Assembly (NCBI GenBank): GCA_964350135.1
Contig: CAYGJN010000021.1
Span: forward strand, 1 to 27,555
Direction: 5' to 3'
From: CAYGJN01 sp964350135
GTDB taxonomy: Bacteria; Bdellovibrionota; Bacteriovoracia; Bacteriovoracales; Bacteriovoracaceae
DNA: 27,555 nucleotides
This document shows positions 15,469 through 24,420 of the stretch, piece by piece. Within the stretch, counting starts at the first letter, position 1, and the number at the start of each line of letters is the position of its first letter. The notes beneath the pieces were generated by a model that had not been told where the DNA came from, did no database searches, and saw only the letters and a program-made list of their open reading frames with translations. Both the position numbers and the translations under genes were made by a program.

Positions 15469-16770
15469 ATGAAATTTCCAGGCCAAAGAAAGCATAAACA
15501 TTATTTTCCTGTCAGCGAGCGCGGGCGGATTGCATTCGATGAATTTCCTGACCATAAAGATCAAGTCTATATTGTTGGAATAGATCAATTACTAGTAGAT
15601 ATTGAGGTTCATGTAGGTGAGGAATTATTAGAAGAATATGGTCTTGAAAAAGGGCAATCTTTTGTACTAGATGAAGATGATGCAAGAGAGATTTACCAAG
15701 AGCTTAGAGATCATAATAAAATAGTAGGCGAATATGCTGGAGGGGCCATTGGTAATACTCTTCATAACTACAGTGTCCTCTCTGATGATAAGTGCTACGC
15801 TTTAGGTTGTATTCCTAAAAATATTCAAGTTGGCGATTACGCATTTAGATATATAAGCACGACAAATAGTCATGTTGATCTAACTTATCTGCAACCTGTA
15901 AATGGGGATTTAGGGCGGGCCATTTGTTTTGTAACACCTGATGGTGAAAGAAGTTTTGGTGTTGCTAAGGGGGCGATGAATAATCTGTCTCCTAAATATA
16001 TTAATAGTTATTTAATTAAAAATGCAGCACTTTTATTAATTTCTGCTTTTACCTTAAGGGATCCTGACACTGATATTTATAAATCAACTATTAAGGCCTG
16101 TAAGGTTGCTAAAGAAAATGGTGTCCCGGTTGTTTTTAGTTTAGGCACTAGTTTTCTTATTGAAGAATCACTAGAGTTTTACACTGAATTTATAAGAGAA
16201 TATGTAACGGTACTTGCTATGAATGACAAAGAAGCATTGGCCTTAACTGGTGAAGAAGATTTTTTGTTAAGTATAGATAAGGCATTAGAGTTATGTGATA
16301 TGGTGCTTATGACTGTTGGTGAAAAAGGTCTTTATATTGGCTCTCATGTAGAGGCTAGTAATGCTAGAAAAACACAAGAACAAATTCATAGTAAGAGTAT
16401 TCCTGAATATAATAAGTATGAGTATTCAAGAGCTCAAAAAAAATCGACTTGTATAAATCCAATTAAGATATTTACTCATACAAACCCATTCCTGGGTGGT
16501 CCGGGAACTATTACAAATACAAACGGTGCTGGAGATGCGGCCCTTTCTGCACTTTTGCATGATATGTCAGCTAATCGTTTTCATAAAGAAACTGTTCCTA
16601 ACTCACCAAAGCATGAACTTGAATACCTTACGTACTCATCTATTAGTCAAATTTGTCGTTATGCTAATAGAGTAAGTTATGAAGTTCTTGTTAGAAATTC
16701 TCCAAGACTCACAAGAGCACTACCTCAAAAAGAAGAATGTTTAGAAGAAGCCTATTGGGATCTTAGATAG
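15469..16770 (+). CDS. gsk: Inosine-guanosine kinase
   Basis: A PfkB/ribokinase-family cytoplasmic kinase that phosphorylates inosine and guanosine to IMP and GMP with ATP (purine salvage). From the ATG at 15469 it has 433 residues, matching the E. coli enzyme. It can be followed against my memory of E. coli Gsk from end to end: KFPGQRKHKHYFPV at the start, VGIDQLLVDIE, AGGAIGNTLHNYSVL, LAMNDKEALALTGE, the catalytic NTNGAGDAALSALLHD and SPRLTRALP near the end. An in-frame GTG at 15463 is less likely, because GGGTGA there serves as binding site and the conserved protein begins MKFPG. It suits a predator that takes up prey nucleosides (inference). The 3' end overlaps prfC tail-to-tail by 8 nt. 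Confidence 0.95.
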   Translation: MKFPGQRKHKHYFPVSERGRIAFDEFPDHKDQVYIVGIDQLLVDIEVHVGEELLEEYGLEKGQSFVLDEDDAREIYQELRDHNKIVGEYAGGAIGNTLHNYSVLSDDKCYALGCIPKNIQVGDYAFRYISTTNSHVDLTYLQPVNGDLGRAICFVTPDGERSFGVAKGAMNNLSPKYINSYLIKNAALLLISAFTLRDPDTDIYKSTIKACKVAKENGVPVVFSLGTSFLIEESLEFYTEFIREYVTVLAMNDKEALALTGEEDFLLSIDKALELCDMVLMTVGEKGLYIGSHVEASNARKTQEQIHSKSIPEYNKYEYSRAQKKSTCINPIKIFTHTNPFLGGPGTITNTNGAGDAALSALLHDMSANRFHKETVPNSPKHELEYLTYSSISQICRYANRVSYEVLVRNSPRLTRALPQKEECLEEAYWDLR

Positions 16771-18370
16771 TTTCTTTTGAAGACTTAAGCTCACTTGTTT
16801 TATAAAAATGTACTTTTGGATTTCTTTCAATAATAAGCTTTAAATCCCATTCAGAATCTGGGGCTATACAAAGACGATCTTTGTTATCTCGTAAAATTTT
16901 TGATGAGTATTGAGAACAAAAAGATTTTTCTTCATTTTTAGAGTCGAATGCGAGCCAACGAACTCCGTAAAAAGGAATAGACTCCCAAATCCCATTCACA
17001 TTATATTCATCTTCAAGTCTAAACTTAACAACTTCAAATTGTAGAGCACCTACAGCTCCAACAACCTTTTCACCATTGGATTGTCTAATAAAAAGCTGGC
17101 TAGCACCTTCCTCACTAAGCTGTCTTAAACCTTTTTCAAGTTGTTTACCTTTAAGAGGATCTTTTAGGATAATTCTTCTGAAAAGCTCAGGTGCAAAACT
17201 TGGTATTCCTGTATAAGTAAGTTTCCTGCCTTCTGTGAGTGTGTCTCCAATTTGATACTTTCCCGTGTCAAAAAGACCAATAATATCACCAGGGAAAGCT
17301 TCTTCTACTATATCTCTATCTTGAGCTTGAAAAATGACTGGCGTTGGAATTTTAATATCTTTTCCTGATCTTACATGAAAGACCTTTGCATTTCTTTTAA
17401 AGACTCCTGAGCAAACTCTCATAAAGGCCATTCTATCTCTATGACGTTTATCCATATTGGCCTGGATTTTAAAAATAAAGCCACTGAATTTTTTTTCAGA
17501 AGGTAAAATTTCAAACTCTTCTTCTTTATCGTCTTTAACTATTCTTGGTAGAGGTCCTGGAGCATTAATACAGACACAGTCTAATGACTCCTTGACTCCA
17601 AAATTATGAAGAGCAGAGCCAAAAAAAACTGGGGTTTGAATACCCGCAAGATATTCATCTTTACTAAAGTCAGATATTAATTCTTGAATCATCATAAGAT
17701 CTTCTTCAAGTTGATTTTTAAGGCCCTCTCCAATAAAGCTTGTAACTTGTGCTGAATTTAAATCCCTTGCATCTATAATCGTTGGTGACATTGGATCTTT
17801 AGAATCTTTAAAAGAAAGAATTTGCTTTGTCTTTAAATCAAAAACACCTTTAAAATCAACACCTGACCCTATGGGCCATGTCATAGGAACACATTGAATA
17901 GAGCAAATCTTTTCAACATTATCCATAAGCTCAAAAGGGTCCATGGCATCACGGTCGAATTTATTCATAAACGTCACAATAGGAGTGTCACGCATTCTAC
18001 AAACTTCCATTAATTTTCTAGTCTGTTCTTCAACACCCTTGGCTGAGTCAATCATCATAAGTACACTTTCAACAGCGGTCAGTGTTCGATAGGTATCTTC
18101 ACTAAAATCCTTATGCCCAGGAGTATCTAATAGGTGAAGGGCACGATTATTATATACAAAACTCATAACTGAGCTTGTGATTGAAATTCCACGTTGCTGC
18201 TCAAGCTCCATCCAGTCAGATTTTGCGTACTCACCACTTTTAGATTTAACTTGTCCAGCAGAGCGGATAACGCCACCAAACCACAGGAGTTTTTCTGTCA
18301 TGGTTGTTTTCCCCGCATCCGGGTGAGAAATAATAGCAAAAGTTGCTCTTTCAAGCTTGTTTGTTTCCAT
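16763..18370 (-). CDS. prfC: Peptide chain release factor 3
   Basis: A translational GTPase that removes RF1/RF2 from the ribosome after termination. From the ATG at 18370 it has 535 residues, near the family's usual 525-530. GTP-binding motifs are complete: P-loop SHPDAGKTT (residues 15-23), DWMELEQQRGISIT (switch I), LLDTPGHKDFSEDTYRTL (G3) and NKFD (G4). The RF3-specific C-terminal segments ILKDPLKGKQLEKGLRQL and GAVGALQFEVV are also present. An upstream in-frame ATG (18400) adds ten residues of odd composition. The inner ATG has a GGAT-type site and begins METNKLERATFAII, close to known RF3 starts, so it is preferred. Confidence 0.96.
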   Translation of the reverse strand: METNKLERATFAIISHPDAGKTTMTEKLLWFGGVIRSAGQVKSKSGEYAKSDWMELEQQRGISITSSVMSFVYNNRALHLLDTPGHKDFSEDTYRTLTAVESVLMMIDSAKGVEEQTRKLMEVCRMRDTPIVTFMNKFDRDAMDPFELMDNVEKICSIQCVPMTWPIGSGVDFKGVFDLKTKQILSFKDSKDPMSPTIIDARDLNSAQVTSFIGEGLKNQLEEDLMMIQELISDFSKDEYLAGIQTPVFFGSALHNFGVKESLDCVCINAPGPLPRIVKDDKEEEFEILPSEKKFSGFIFKIQANMDKRHRDRMAFMRVCSGVFKRNAKVFHVRSGKDIKIPTPVIFQAQDRDIVEEAFPGDIIGLFDTGKYQIGDTLTEGRKLTYTGIPSFAPELFRRIILKDPLKGKQLEKGLRQLSEEGASQLFIRQSNGEKVVGAVGALQFEVVKFRLEDEYNVNGIWESIPFYGVRWLAFDSKNEEKSFCSQYSSKILRDNKDRLCIAPDSEWDLKLIIERNPKVHFYKTSELKSSKETI

Positions 18371-18429
18371 AATCCATCCAATATATAGGATATGGCGCAA
18401 GTTTTATAGTTTAAAGCCGATAAATTTCT

Positions 18430-19215
18430 ATGTTACGTATTGGGGTATCGGCCTGTTTTATGTATCCGGATAAGGATCGTAAGGTATTTGGGCCAAAAAC
18501 ATTACTTTATATGGGTTATGATATGGCCCATTATATTGCTCGTAGGGGAGTAATGCCCATTCTTATACCAGATCTCTTGGATGAAAAGCTTTTCTATAAT
18601 TATCTTGATCAGATGGATGGTTTTCTTTTTCAAGGGGGTACGGATATTGATCCAAAGTTCTACGGAGAAGACCCCATTAACAAAGAGTGCGAGGGGGATA
18701 ATAAACGTGATGCTTATGAGTTTAAAATTCTAGATTATGCTTTTGAGAAGAAAAAACCTGTTCTAGGTATTTGCAGAGGAATGCAGCTTATCAATGTCTA
18801 TTTTAATGGAACTCTTCACCAAGATATTCCTCATTGTTTACCTAATGCCAAAAATCATAGAGATCATGAGTTATATGATGAACTTACACATTCCATTAAA
18901 TTTGAAAAAGATAGTCTTATAGGAAGATTGCATAAGGATTGTAAAGTTCCAATCGTTAATAGTGTTCATCATCAGGCAATCAATACTCTTGGAGATAATC
19001 TAATTATTGAAGCAAAAAGTCCTGATGATGGAATTATAGAAGCAATAACTTGGGCAGGACCAAATGGAGGAGAAATTCCATACAAAGACGGATTAATTAC
19101 TGGCATTCAATGGCATCCAGAATTTTTTTATTCAATGAAGTCTGAAACTATATCCCAAAACCCTGTGATCGATCATTTTTTTAGTCTTTGCAAGAAATAT
19201 AAGATCAGAAAATAA
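18430..19215 (+). CDS. Class I gamma-glutamyl hydrolase (PuuD / peptidase C26 family)
   Basis: A cytoplasmic class I glutamine-amidotransferase-like hydrolase that cuts gamma-glutamyl amide bonds; gamma-glutamyl-GABA hydrolase PuuD is the best-known member. The 261 residues are normal length. The triad is visible: Cys115 in GICRGMQ, with His and Glu in IQWHPEF near the C-terminus. FQGGTDIDPKFYGE and VNSVHHQAI are typical of the family. The ATG at 18430 has no Shine-Dalgarno site (ccgataaatttct). TATAGT at 18405-18410 is a possible -10, so the message would have a very short leader. No other putrescine-pathway genes are nearby, so the substrate is open; folate or peptidoglycan gamma-glutamyl bonds are alternatives. 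It nearly touches the convergent glycosyltransferase gene (1-nt gap). Confidence 0.88.
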   Translation: MLRIGVSACFMYPDKDRKVFGPKTLLYMGYDMAHYIARRGVMPILIPDLLDEKLFYNYLDQMDGFLFQGGTDIDPKFYGEDPINKECEGDNKRDAYEFKILDYAFEKKKPVLGICRGMQLINVYFNGTLHQDIPHCLPNAKNHRDHELYDELTHSIKFEKDSLIGRLHKDCKVPIVNSVHHQAINTLGDNLIIEAKSPDDGIIEAITWAGPNGGEIPYKDGLITGIQWHPEFFYSMKSETISQNPVIDHFFSLCKKYKIRK

Positions 19216-19216
19216 T

Positions 19217-19918
19217 TTATTTATATATAGTCTTTATATAAAATTTAAAAACAGTTGATAAAATAATTAGCCCTGCCTTAATAGTACCCTTAAAAGTACC
19301 TGTAATCTTAGATATACCAACTCTTTTTCTATAACTAACACTAACTTCACAATATTTTATCTTTTTGATTATGGCCTTCAGCTGCATCTCTACTGTCCAA
19401 CCAAAGTTTTCATCGCTCATTTGTAATTGTTTTAACTTTGAAGTTTTGATTGCCCTAAATGGTCCAAGGTCAGTAAAAGTTTTATCTTTAAAAAGAAGCT
19501 TAAATAAAAAGGTTGTAAGCCAGTTACCAAATCTTGCTTGTGGTAAGAGAGAGCCTTGTTCTGCCTTGCCTAGAAGTCTTGAGCCAATAACTAAATCAAA
19601 ACCTTTGTCTATTTTATCAAAAAATAGGCTTATCTCTTGTGGAAAATCTGAGTAGTCTGCATCTAGAAAAATAACAATTTCAGATTTTTTTGAAAAGACA
19701 TATTCAAGACCTTTTAAACATGCCTTTCCATACCCTTTTTGATTTTCAAAAAGTACTGTAGCACCTAAAGATTTTGCAATTTGAGCAGTCTTATCATTTG
19801 ATCCATTATCAACTACTACAATTTCCAATATCCTCTCTTTAGGGATATCATTAAGAACAAGGGCAATACTATCTTGTTCATTAAGGGCCGGAATAATTAT
19901 CATGGTATCTTTTTTCAT
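19217..19918 (-). CDS. Family 2 glycosyltransferase, DPM/DPG-synthase type
   Basis: A GT-A fold glycosyltransferase that would move a sugar from a nucleotide sugar, often to polyprenyl phosphate. The 233 residues show MIIIPALNEQDSI at the start, VVVDNGSNDKTAQIA, the DAD motif (Asp86 and Asp88) in FLDADYSDFP, GSRLLGKAEQG and FTDLGPFRAIK, all typical of DPM1/DPG-synthase-like GT2 enzymes. There is no clear C-terminal membrane pair, only a moderately hydrophobic tail (GLIILSTVFKFYIK). The start at 19918 has no Shine-Dalgarno site. A minus-strand GATAAT (19931-19926) would begin transcription at about 19919. The alternative ATG at 19903 is residue 6. The gene overlaps head-to-head with the GT-C-like gene, so the two may make and use a lipid-linked sugar (inference). 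Confidence 0.9.
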   Translation of the reverse strand: MKKDTMIIIPALNEQDSIALVLNDIPKERILEIVVVDNGSNDKTAQIAKSLGATVLFENQKGYGKACLKGLEYVFSKKSEIVIFLDADYSDFPQEISLFFDKIDKGFDLVIGSRLLGKAEQGSLLPQARFGNWLTTFLFKLLFKDKTFTDLGPFRAIKTSKLKQLQMSDENFGWTVEMQLKAIIKKIKYCEVSVSYRKRVGISKITGTFKGTIKAGLIILSTVFKFYIKTIYK

Positions 19919-21161
19919 TAAAAATATTATCTACATTGTTCTCTTGATCTCTTCAATCATAATCTCTTTAATGTCTCTTATCTGGGAAAGATCTGATGGA
20001 GATTATCAAAATGGTTATTATTATGTTTTATTTTATTTCATATTATCATTGGTGATCTTGATTTATAAAAAAAAACTTCAAAATATTCCATGGAAGCTGA
20101 ACTTTATTAAGTTTTCGTTATGCTGCTTACCTTTATTTATTGTAGAGCCATTATTTGAAAATGATCATTATCGATACTTTTGGGAAGGTAAGACTATCCA
20201 ACATTTTGAGAACCCCTATAAATCCTATCCTAAGAGCTCCAAACTTGATTATATAAACTTTACAATGAGAGATCGAATAGGTTATCCATACCTAACGACA
20301 GTTTATCCGCCAGGTGCCATAAGTATCTTTGCAGTATTTTCATTTGGGCCTTATTGGTTAAATAAATTGATTTTTCAATTTATAAATCTGGTACTTGTAT
20401 TTTTACTAATAAGAATAAATTATTTTAATCGAAATTCGATTTATTTGCTTTTGGCAATACCAATGCTTTTAAAAGAATTTATTGGTGCCGTCCATATTGA
20501 ACTTTTAGCACTAATGCCTATTGCTCTAGCAATATATTATTTTAAGCATTTTCAAAAAACAGTTTTTATATGCATGGCCTTAAAACTTATAGGTATATTA
20601 TTTTGGCCTTATTTTTTAGTTCATGATTATTTTAAAAAGAATTACAAAAATATAATATTCTCCTTTATGACTCCATTATGTTTTGTAGCTTTTTATATTT
20701 GGGCAAGCTCAGATAGTAGCTTTAACGGATTTACTAAATTTCAAAAGGTTTGGGTTTGGAATCCAGGACTATATACTATTTTGTTTGAATATTTTTCATG
20801 GAAAGATCTTTTTGTCCGGCAAATTAGTCAAGCATTGTTTATTAGTTATCTTGCAATTTTAGGTTTTGGTTTAATTAGAAAAAAAGGTGAATTAAAATAT
20901 TGTCTAATTTGTTGCGGTGGTGCTGTTTGTGCCATGATGTATTTTTATCCAGTTTATAACGGTTGGTATGGAGTTTGGCCTTGGTTCTTTGGTCTTGTTA
21001 ATGGAATACCATCAATGACTATTTATGGGTTAACGTCTGTTTTAGGCTATATGGGTTGGGGGATGAATAGGTTGATGCCTTATACGGCCTTTATTTCTCA
21101 TTTACCTTTTTATCTATTGTCTTATAAGGTGTTTAAAGATTTGTATTCTAAGAATTCTTAA
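19902..21161 (+). CDS. Polytopic membrane protein, GT-C glycosyltransferase-like
   Basis: 419 residues with roughly ten hydrophobic segments, the first at residues 5-26. After the second segment comes a luminal-type loop with EPLFENDHYRYFWEGK, then ENPYKSYP and LTTVYPPGA. This acidic-DH-RYxWxG plus PYxxxP plus YPP arrangement is characteristic of integral-membrane GT-C mannosyltransferase-like enzymes that use polyprenyl-phosphate sugars; the Glu/Asp in that loop are the expected catalytic acids. The ATG at 19902 is in the same CATG as an in-frame ATG of the opposite-strand GT2 gene, and the two coding regions overlap by up to 17 bp. A binding site is weak (AAGGGCCGGA at 13-20 nt). The acceptor is unknown. 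The gene is followed by 137 nt before the next gene. Confidence 0.8.
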   Translation: MVSFFIKNIIYIVLLISSIIISLMSLIWERSDGDYQNGYYYVLFYFILSLVILIYKKKLQNIPWKLNFIKFSLCCLPLFIVEPLFENDHYRYFWEGKTIQHFENPYKSYPKSSKLDYINFTMRDRIGYPYLTTVYPPGAISIFAVFSFGPYWLNKLIFQFINLVLVFLLIRINYFNRNSIYLLLAIPMLLKEFIGAVHIELLALMPIALAIYYFKHFQKTVFICMALKLIGILFWPYFLVHDYFKKNYKNIIFSFMTPLCFVAFYIWASSDSSFNGFTKFQKVWVWNPGLYTILFEYFSWKDLFVRQISQALFISYLAILGFGLIRKKGELKYCLICCGGAVCAMMYFYPVYNGWYGVWPWFFGLVNGIPSMTIYGLTSVLGYMGWGMNRLMPYTAFISHLPFYLLSYKVFKDLYSKNS

Positions 21162-21249
21162 GTCTTTTATGAAAACGATGAATATGAGAATCTTGTCTAA
21201 AAGGTTAAATTCCTTTATAGAATAATTCCACAGCGTCGTAACAATTTAA

Positions 21250-21277
21250 TATAATAAATCACTGAGCTCTCTATAAT
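21250..21277 (+). promoter_or_regulatory. Likely promoter region of the VTT-oxidoreductase gene
   Basis: Two exact TATAAT boxes lie upstream of the ATG at 21299: 21250-21255 (with TTCCAC 18 nt before it as a weak -35) and 21272-21277 (no good -35). The second would give a leader of about 15 nt that still holds the AAAGGA binding site. Which box is used cannot be decided from sequence. Confidence 0.35.
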
Positions 21278-21298
21278 AAAACTCTAAAGGACTTTCTT

Positions 21299-23437
21299 AT
21301 GAAGAATACAAAAATTTTGGTTTTCATTATTATTATTTTTTTTGTAGGACTTCTTTTTTATTTTGATCTGCAAAATTATCTTACTTTAAGTTATTTAAAA
21401 GGCAATTTAGAGAGCTTTCAAAATTACTATAAAAATAATGCCTTTCTTACAATTAGCTCTTTTTTTCTACTCTATATTATTGTAACTGCCCTCTCAATCC
21501 CTGGAGCTGCAATACTAACTTTGGCCGCAGGAGCATTATTTGGTTTAGTTACAGGATTTATTATTGTTAGTTTTGCTTCAACTATTGGTGCAACATTGGC
21601 CTTTTTAATGGCACGTTATTTTCTTAAAGATACAGTTCAAAAGAAATTTGGAGACAAACTTTCTACCTTTAATAAAGGGGTGGAAAAAGAAGGTGCTTTT
21701 TATCTTCTTTCAATGAGGTTAATTCCTATTTTTCCATTTTTTCTTATTAATTTAGTTATGGGCCTTACTCCAATAAAGTTATTAACCTATTTTATAGTTT
21801 CACAAATTGGTATGCTTCCTGGAACAATTGTCTATGTTAATGCAGGTCTTCAGGTTTCAAAACTTGATAGTTTACAAGGGATCTTATCACCAAGTCTTTT
21901 AGGCTCATTTGCTTTGCTTGGAATTATTCCATTAATATCTAAAAAAGTTTTAGAATTTATAAAAGCACGTAAAGTATATAAAGCTTACAAAAAACCTCGT
22001 CATTTTGATTATAACCTCGTGGCCATTGGCGGTGGCTCTGCAGGTCTTGTTACAACCTATATTGGTGCTGCAGTAAAGGCCAAGGTTGCACTTATCGAAA
22101 AACATAAAATGGGAGGTGATTGCTTAAATACTGGCTGTGTTCCTTCGAAGGCCCTTATTAAATCCGCAAAAATAGTTCATCAGGCTAAAAACAGCTCTCA
22201 TTATGGCATAAAAAATATGAGATTTGATTTTGATTTCTCTGATATAATGGATCGTGTTCAAAATATTATAAAAAAAATTGAACCACATGATAGTGTGGAA
22301 AGATACACAGGGCTTGGTGTTGATTGTATTATAGGTGAAGCAAAAATTCTTTCGCCATGGGAAATTCAAGTTAATGGAAAAATAATAACTACAAAAAATA
22401 TTGTAATCGCTACTGGAGCTTCTCCTTTTCTTCCACCTATACCCGGTTTAAAAGATATTGATTTTCTTGTTTCTGAAAATCTATGGGATTTAAGAGAACA
22501 GCCAGAACAATTAGTTGTTTTGGGTGGAGGACCTATTGGGCTTGAAATGGCCCAAAGCTTTCAGCGTTTAGGAACTGAAGTAACAGTCGTTGAAATGTCT
22601 TCACGAATTATGATTAAAGAAGATGAAGATGTTTCCCATTGTATTAGCGAAAGGTTGACTAAGGAAGGAGTAAAACTTTTAACATCACATAAGGCCATAG
22701 AAGTGAAAAAAGGTGAGAAAGTTCATACTCTTGTTATGGAAAAACCTGATGGATCAAAAGTCGAAATAGATTTTGATAAGATTCTTGTAGCTGTAGGTAG
22801 AAAAGCAAATATTAAAGGCTTCGGATTAGAAGAGCTTTCCATGGATTATAATAAAGATGGAACAATTTTAGTTAACGAGTACCTACAAACCAAATATCCC
22901 AATATATATGCTTGCGGGGATGTAGCGGGGCCTTATCAGCTTACACATATGGCAGCTCACCAAGCATGGTATTGTGCTGTTAATGCATTGTTTGGCATAT
23001 TTAAGAGGTTTAAGGTTGATTACTCAGTTGTTCCATGGGCGACATATACAGACCCTGAAGTTGCTACTGTAGGAAGAATGGAAGAACAACTTAAGGCAGA
23101 TGGTGTTGCTTATGAAGTTGTAAGATATGGAATTGATGATCTAGATAGGGCCATTGCAGAGAGTGAAGCCTATGGATTTGTTAAAGTATGTGTGGTTCCT
23201 GGAAAAGATAAAATTTTAGGAGCAACAATAGTTGGGCCAAGGGCCAGTGATTATTTTATTGAGTTTGTGGCTGCTATGAAAAATAATTTTGGATTAAATA
23301 AAATACTTGGAACAATCCATCCATACCCAACTATGGCCGAGTCTAATAAATATCTTGCCGGTCAGTGGAAACAAATGACAAAACCTGAGAAATTATTAGG
23401 GTATGTCCAAAAATTTATGTCATGGCAAAGAAAGTAA
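21299..23437 (+). CDS. Fusion of VTT/TVP38 membrane domain and FAD disulfide oxidoreductase
   Basis: 712 residues. Residues 1-215 are a VTT/SNARE-associated (TVP38/DedA-like) membrane domain: a first membrane helix at 7-21, then LSIPGAAILTLAAGALFG, MRLIPIFPFFLINLVMG and GMLPGTIVYV. Residues 238-712 form a class I pyridine nucleotide-disulfide oxidoreductase: FAD site VAIGGGSAGL (241-250), redox pair Cys275/Cys280 in GGDCLNTGCVPSKA, an NAD(P) site VVLGGGPIGLEMA, YACGDVAGPYQLTH, and the C-terminal dimer-partner HPYPTMAE (His and Glu). It is closest in style to mercuric-reductase/lipoamide-dehydrogenase relatives, with no N-terminal heavy-metal-binding domain. The ATG has an AAAGGA site. Such fusions are known in other proteobacteria and their substrate is not established. 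The Cys pair suggests a membrane-linked thiol or quinone reaction (inference). Confidence 0.93.
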   Translation: MKNTKILVFIIIIFFVGLLFYFDLQNYLTLSYLKGNLESFQNYYKNNAFLTISSFFLLYIIVTALSIPGAAILTLAAGALFGLVTGFIIVSFASTIGATLAFLMARYFLKDTVQKKFGDKLSTFNKGVEKEGAFYLLSMRLIPIFPFFLINLVMGLTPIKLLTYFIVSQIGMLPGTIVYVNAGLQVSKLDSLQGILSPSLLGSFALLGIIPLISKKVLEFIKARKVYKAYKKPRHFDYNLVAIGGGSAGLVTTYIGAAVKAKVALIEKHKMGGDCLNTGCVPSKALIKSAKIVHQAKNSSHYGIKNMRFDFDFSDIMDRVQNIIKKIEPHDSVERYTGLGVDCIIGEAKILSPWEIQVNGKIITTKNIVIATGASPFLPPIPGLKDIDFLVSENLWDLREQPEQLVVLGGGPIGLEMAQSFQRLGTEVTVVEMSSRIMIKEDEDVSHCISERLTKEGVKLLTSHKAIEVKKGEKVHTLVMEKPDGSKVEIDFDKILVAVGRKANIKGFGLEELSMDYNKDGTILVNEYLQTKYPNIYACGDVAGPYQLTHMAAHQAWYCAVNALFGIFKRFKVDYSVVPWATYTDPEVATVGRMEEQLKADGVAYEVVRYGIDDLDRAIAESEAYGFVKVCVVPGKDKILGATIVGPRASDYFIEFVAAMKNNFGLNKILGTIHPYPTMAESNKYLAGQWKQMTKPEKLLGYVQKFMSWQRK

Positions 23438-23439
23438 AA

Positions 23440-24414
23440 CTATCTATTTTCTAGTGACCTTTTAAGATTATTCTCAAGTTTTTCCTGCAGTTTGATTTCC
23501 ATCTCTTGGAGAGAGCGTTCCATTTTATATTCGGCACTATAGGCACAATAGGATTTTATAGGTTTTTGAGGACATAGCTCTGTTCTTCTAATATCTAAAA
23601 AATTATCGACACTGCTAAACCGTCTTTTATTTTTTGAGCCATTTATATTCTCATTACCAAAAATAGCAATTTCATCTATATTGTCAGTAATTTCAATTTT
23701 ACTAAGATTAAAAAGATTAAATGCTGGTTGATGTCCTGTTTTAAACCAATGTGCAATATGAGGTTTATAATCTTCTCTAATATTTAAAGCACGTATTTCT
23801 ACAACATCAATAATGTATGAGCCTTCATTTGTTTTTGCTCCAATGAGGACTTCATAGGGGCTGTGTTTAGGATATAAGGATGGGCCATAATCAGGAAAAT
23901 CTATTTTGTTTGCTATCTCAAGCATAAGTTGCTTATTAAATGCAGATATAACAAGCCTGGGATCAAGTTTGAGATCAATATATTGTTTTATAATATCTTC
24001 ACTTAATCCAAGCCTTTTATAGATTTCAGTAATGGAAATATTGCCATAAATAGTCTCTTTTAAAAGAGCACTTAGTTTTGCAAGCTCTTCTAGTTCATTT
24101 TCATTCATTGAATGTCTAAATTTTCTAACTAAATTGATCTTAGAATTCAAATCTAAATAAGAGAGAAGACCATTTTTTGCTTTCTCAAAAGATTTGTCAC
24201 AAAGAAATGTTTCGTTTGCTAAAACTTTATAATAATTTATTGCACCAACTTTTTTTACAATATGACCTCTTAATCCATAAAAATCAGTTTTATAACAGCT
24301 AACACCCATATTTTTTAACTGAGAATTTTCAGTTATATCTTCAATGCCTATTGTTTGAGTAAGACCTGAATTAATTGAAAGGATAAGACCAGTTGTAAGT
24401 AGTAGTTTTTTCAT
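23440..24414 (-). CDS. Secreted Cys-containing protein, unknown
   Basis: 324 residues with a signal peptide at 1-19 (KKLLLTTGLILSINSGLTQ). The mature chain has five Cys: VSCYK, FLCDK, ELCPQ, then SYCAY, and none in the helical middle, so disulfides linking the N- and C-terminal ends are plausible. A mixed helical part (ENELEELAKLSALLKETI, ITEIYKRLGLSEDIIKQ) precedes a beta-rich section with PSLYPKHSPYEVLIG, YIIDVVEIRAL and AHWFKTGHQPAFNLF. The C-terminus is a charged coiled coil (SLQEMEIKLQEKLENNLK). I do not recognise the family. The ATG at 24414 lacks a Shine-Dalgarno site, and a promoter places the transcript start there (leaderless). It ends 2 nt from the convergent oxidoreductase gene. 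Confidence 0.72.
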   Translation of the reverse strand: MKKLLLTTGLILSINSGLTQTIGIEDITENSQLKNMGVSCYKTDFYGLRGHIVKKVGAINYYKVLANETFLCDKSFEKAKNGLLSYLDLNSKINLVRKFRHSMNENELEELAKLSALLKETIYGNISITEIYKRLGLSEDIIKQYIDLKLDPRLVISAFNKQLMLEIANKIDFPDYGPSLYPKHSPYEVLIGAKTNEGSYIIDVVEIRALNIREDYKPHIAHWFKTGHQPAFNLFNLSKIEITDNIDEIAIFGNENINGSKNKRRFSSVDNFLDIRRTELCPQKPIKSYCAYSAEYKMERSLQEMEIKLQEKLENNLKRSLENR

Positions 24415-24420
24415 AGAATA

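Noticed and set aside
19365..19655. Plus-strand 96-codon frame
   Set aside because: It lies wholly inside the well-supported GT2 gene on the other strand and has no recognisable motif or ribosome binding site.
21199..21222. Hairpin-like TCTAAAAGG...CCTTTATAGA after the GT-C gene
   Set aside because: The stem has a bulge, is AT-rich and is not followed by a T-run, so a terminator call is not supported.
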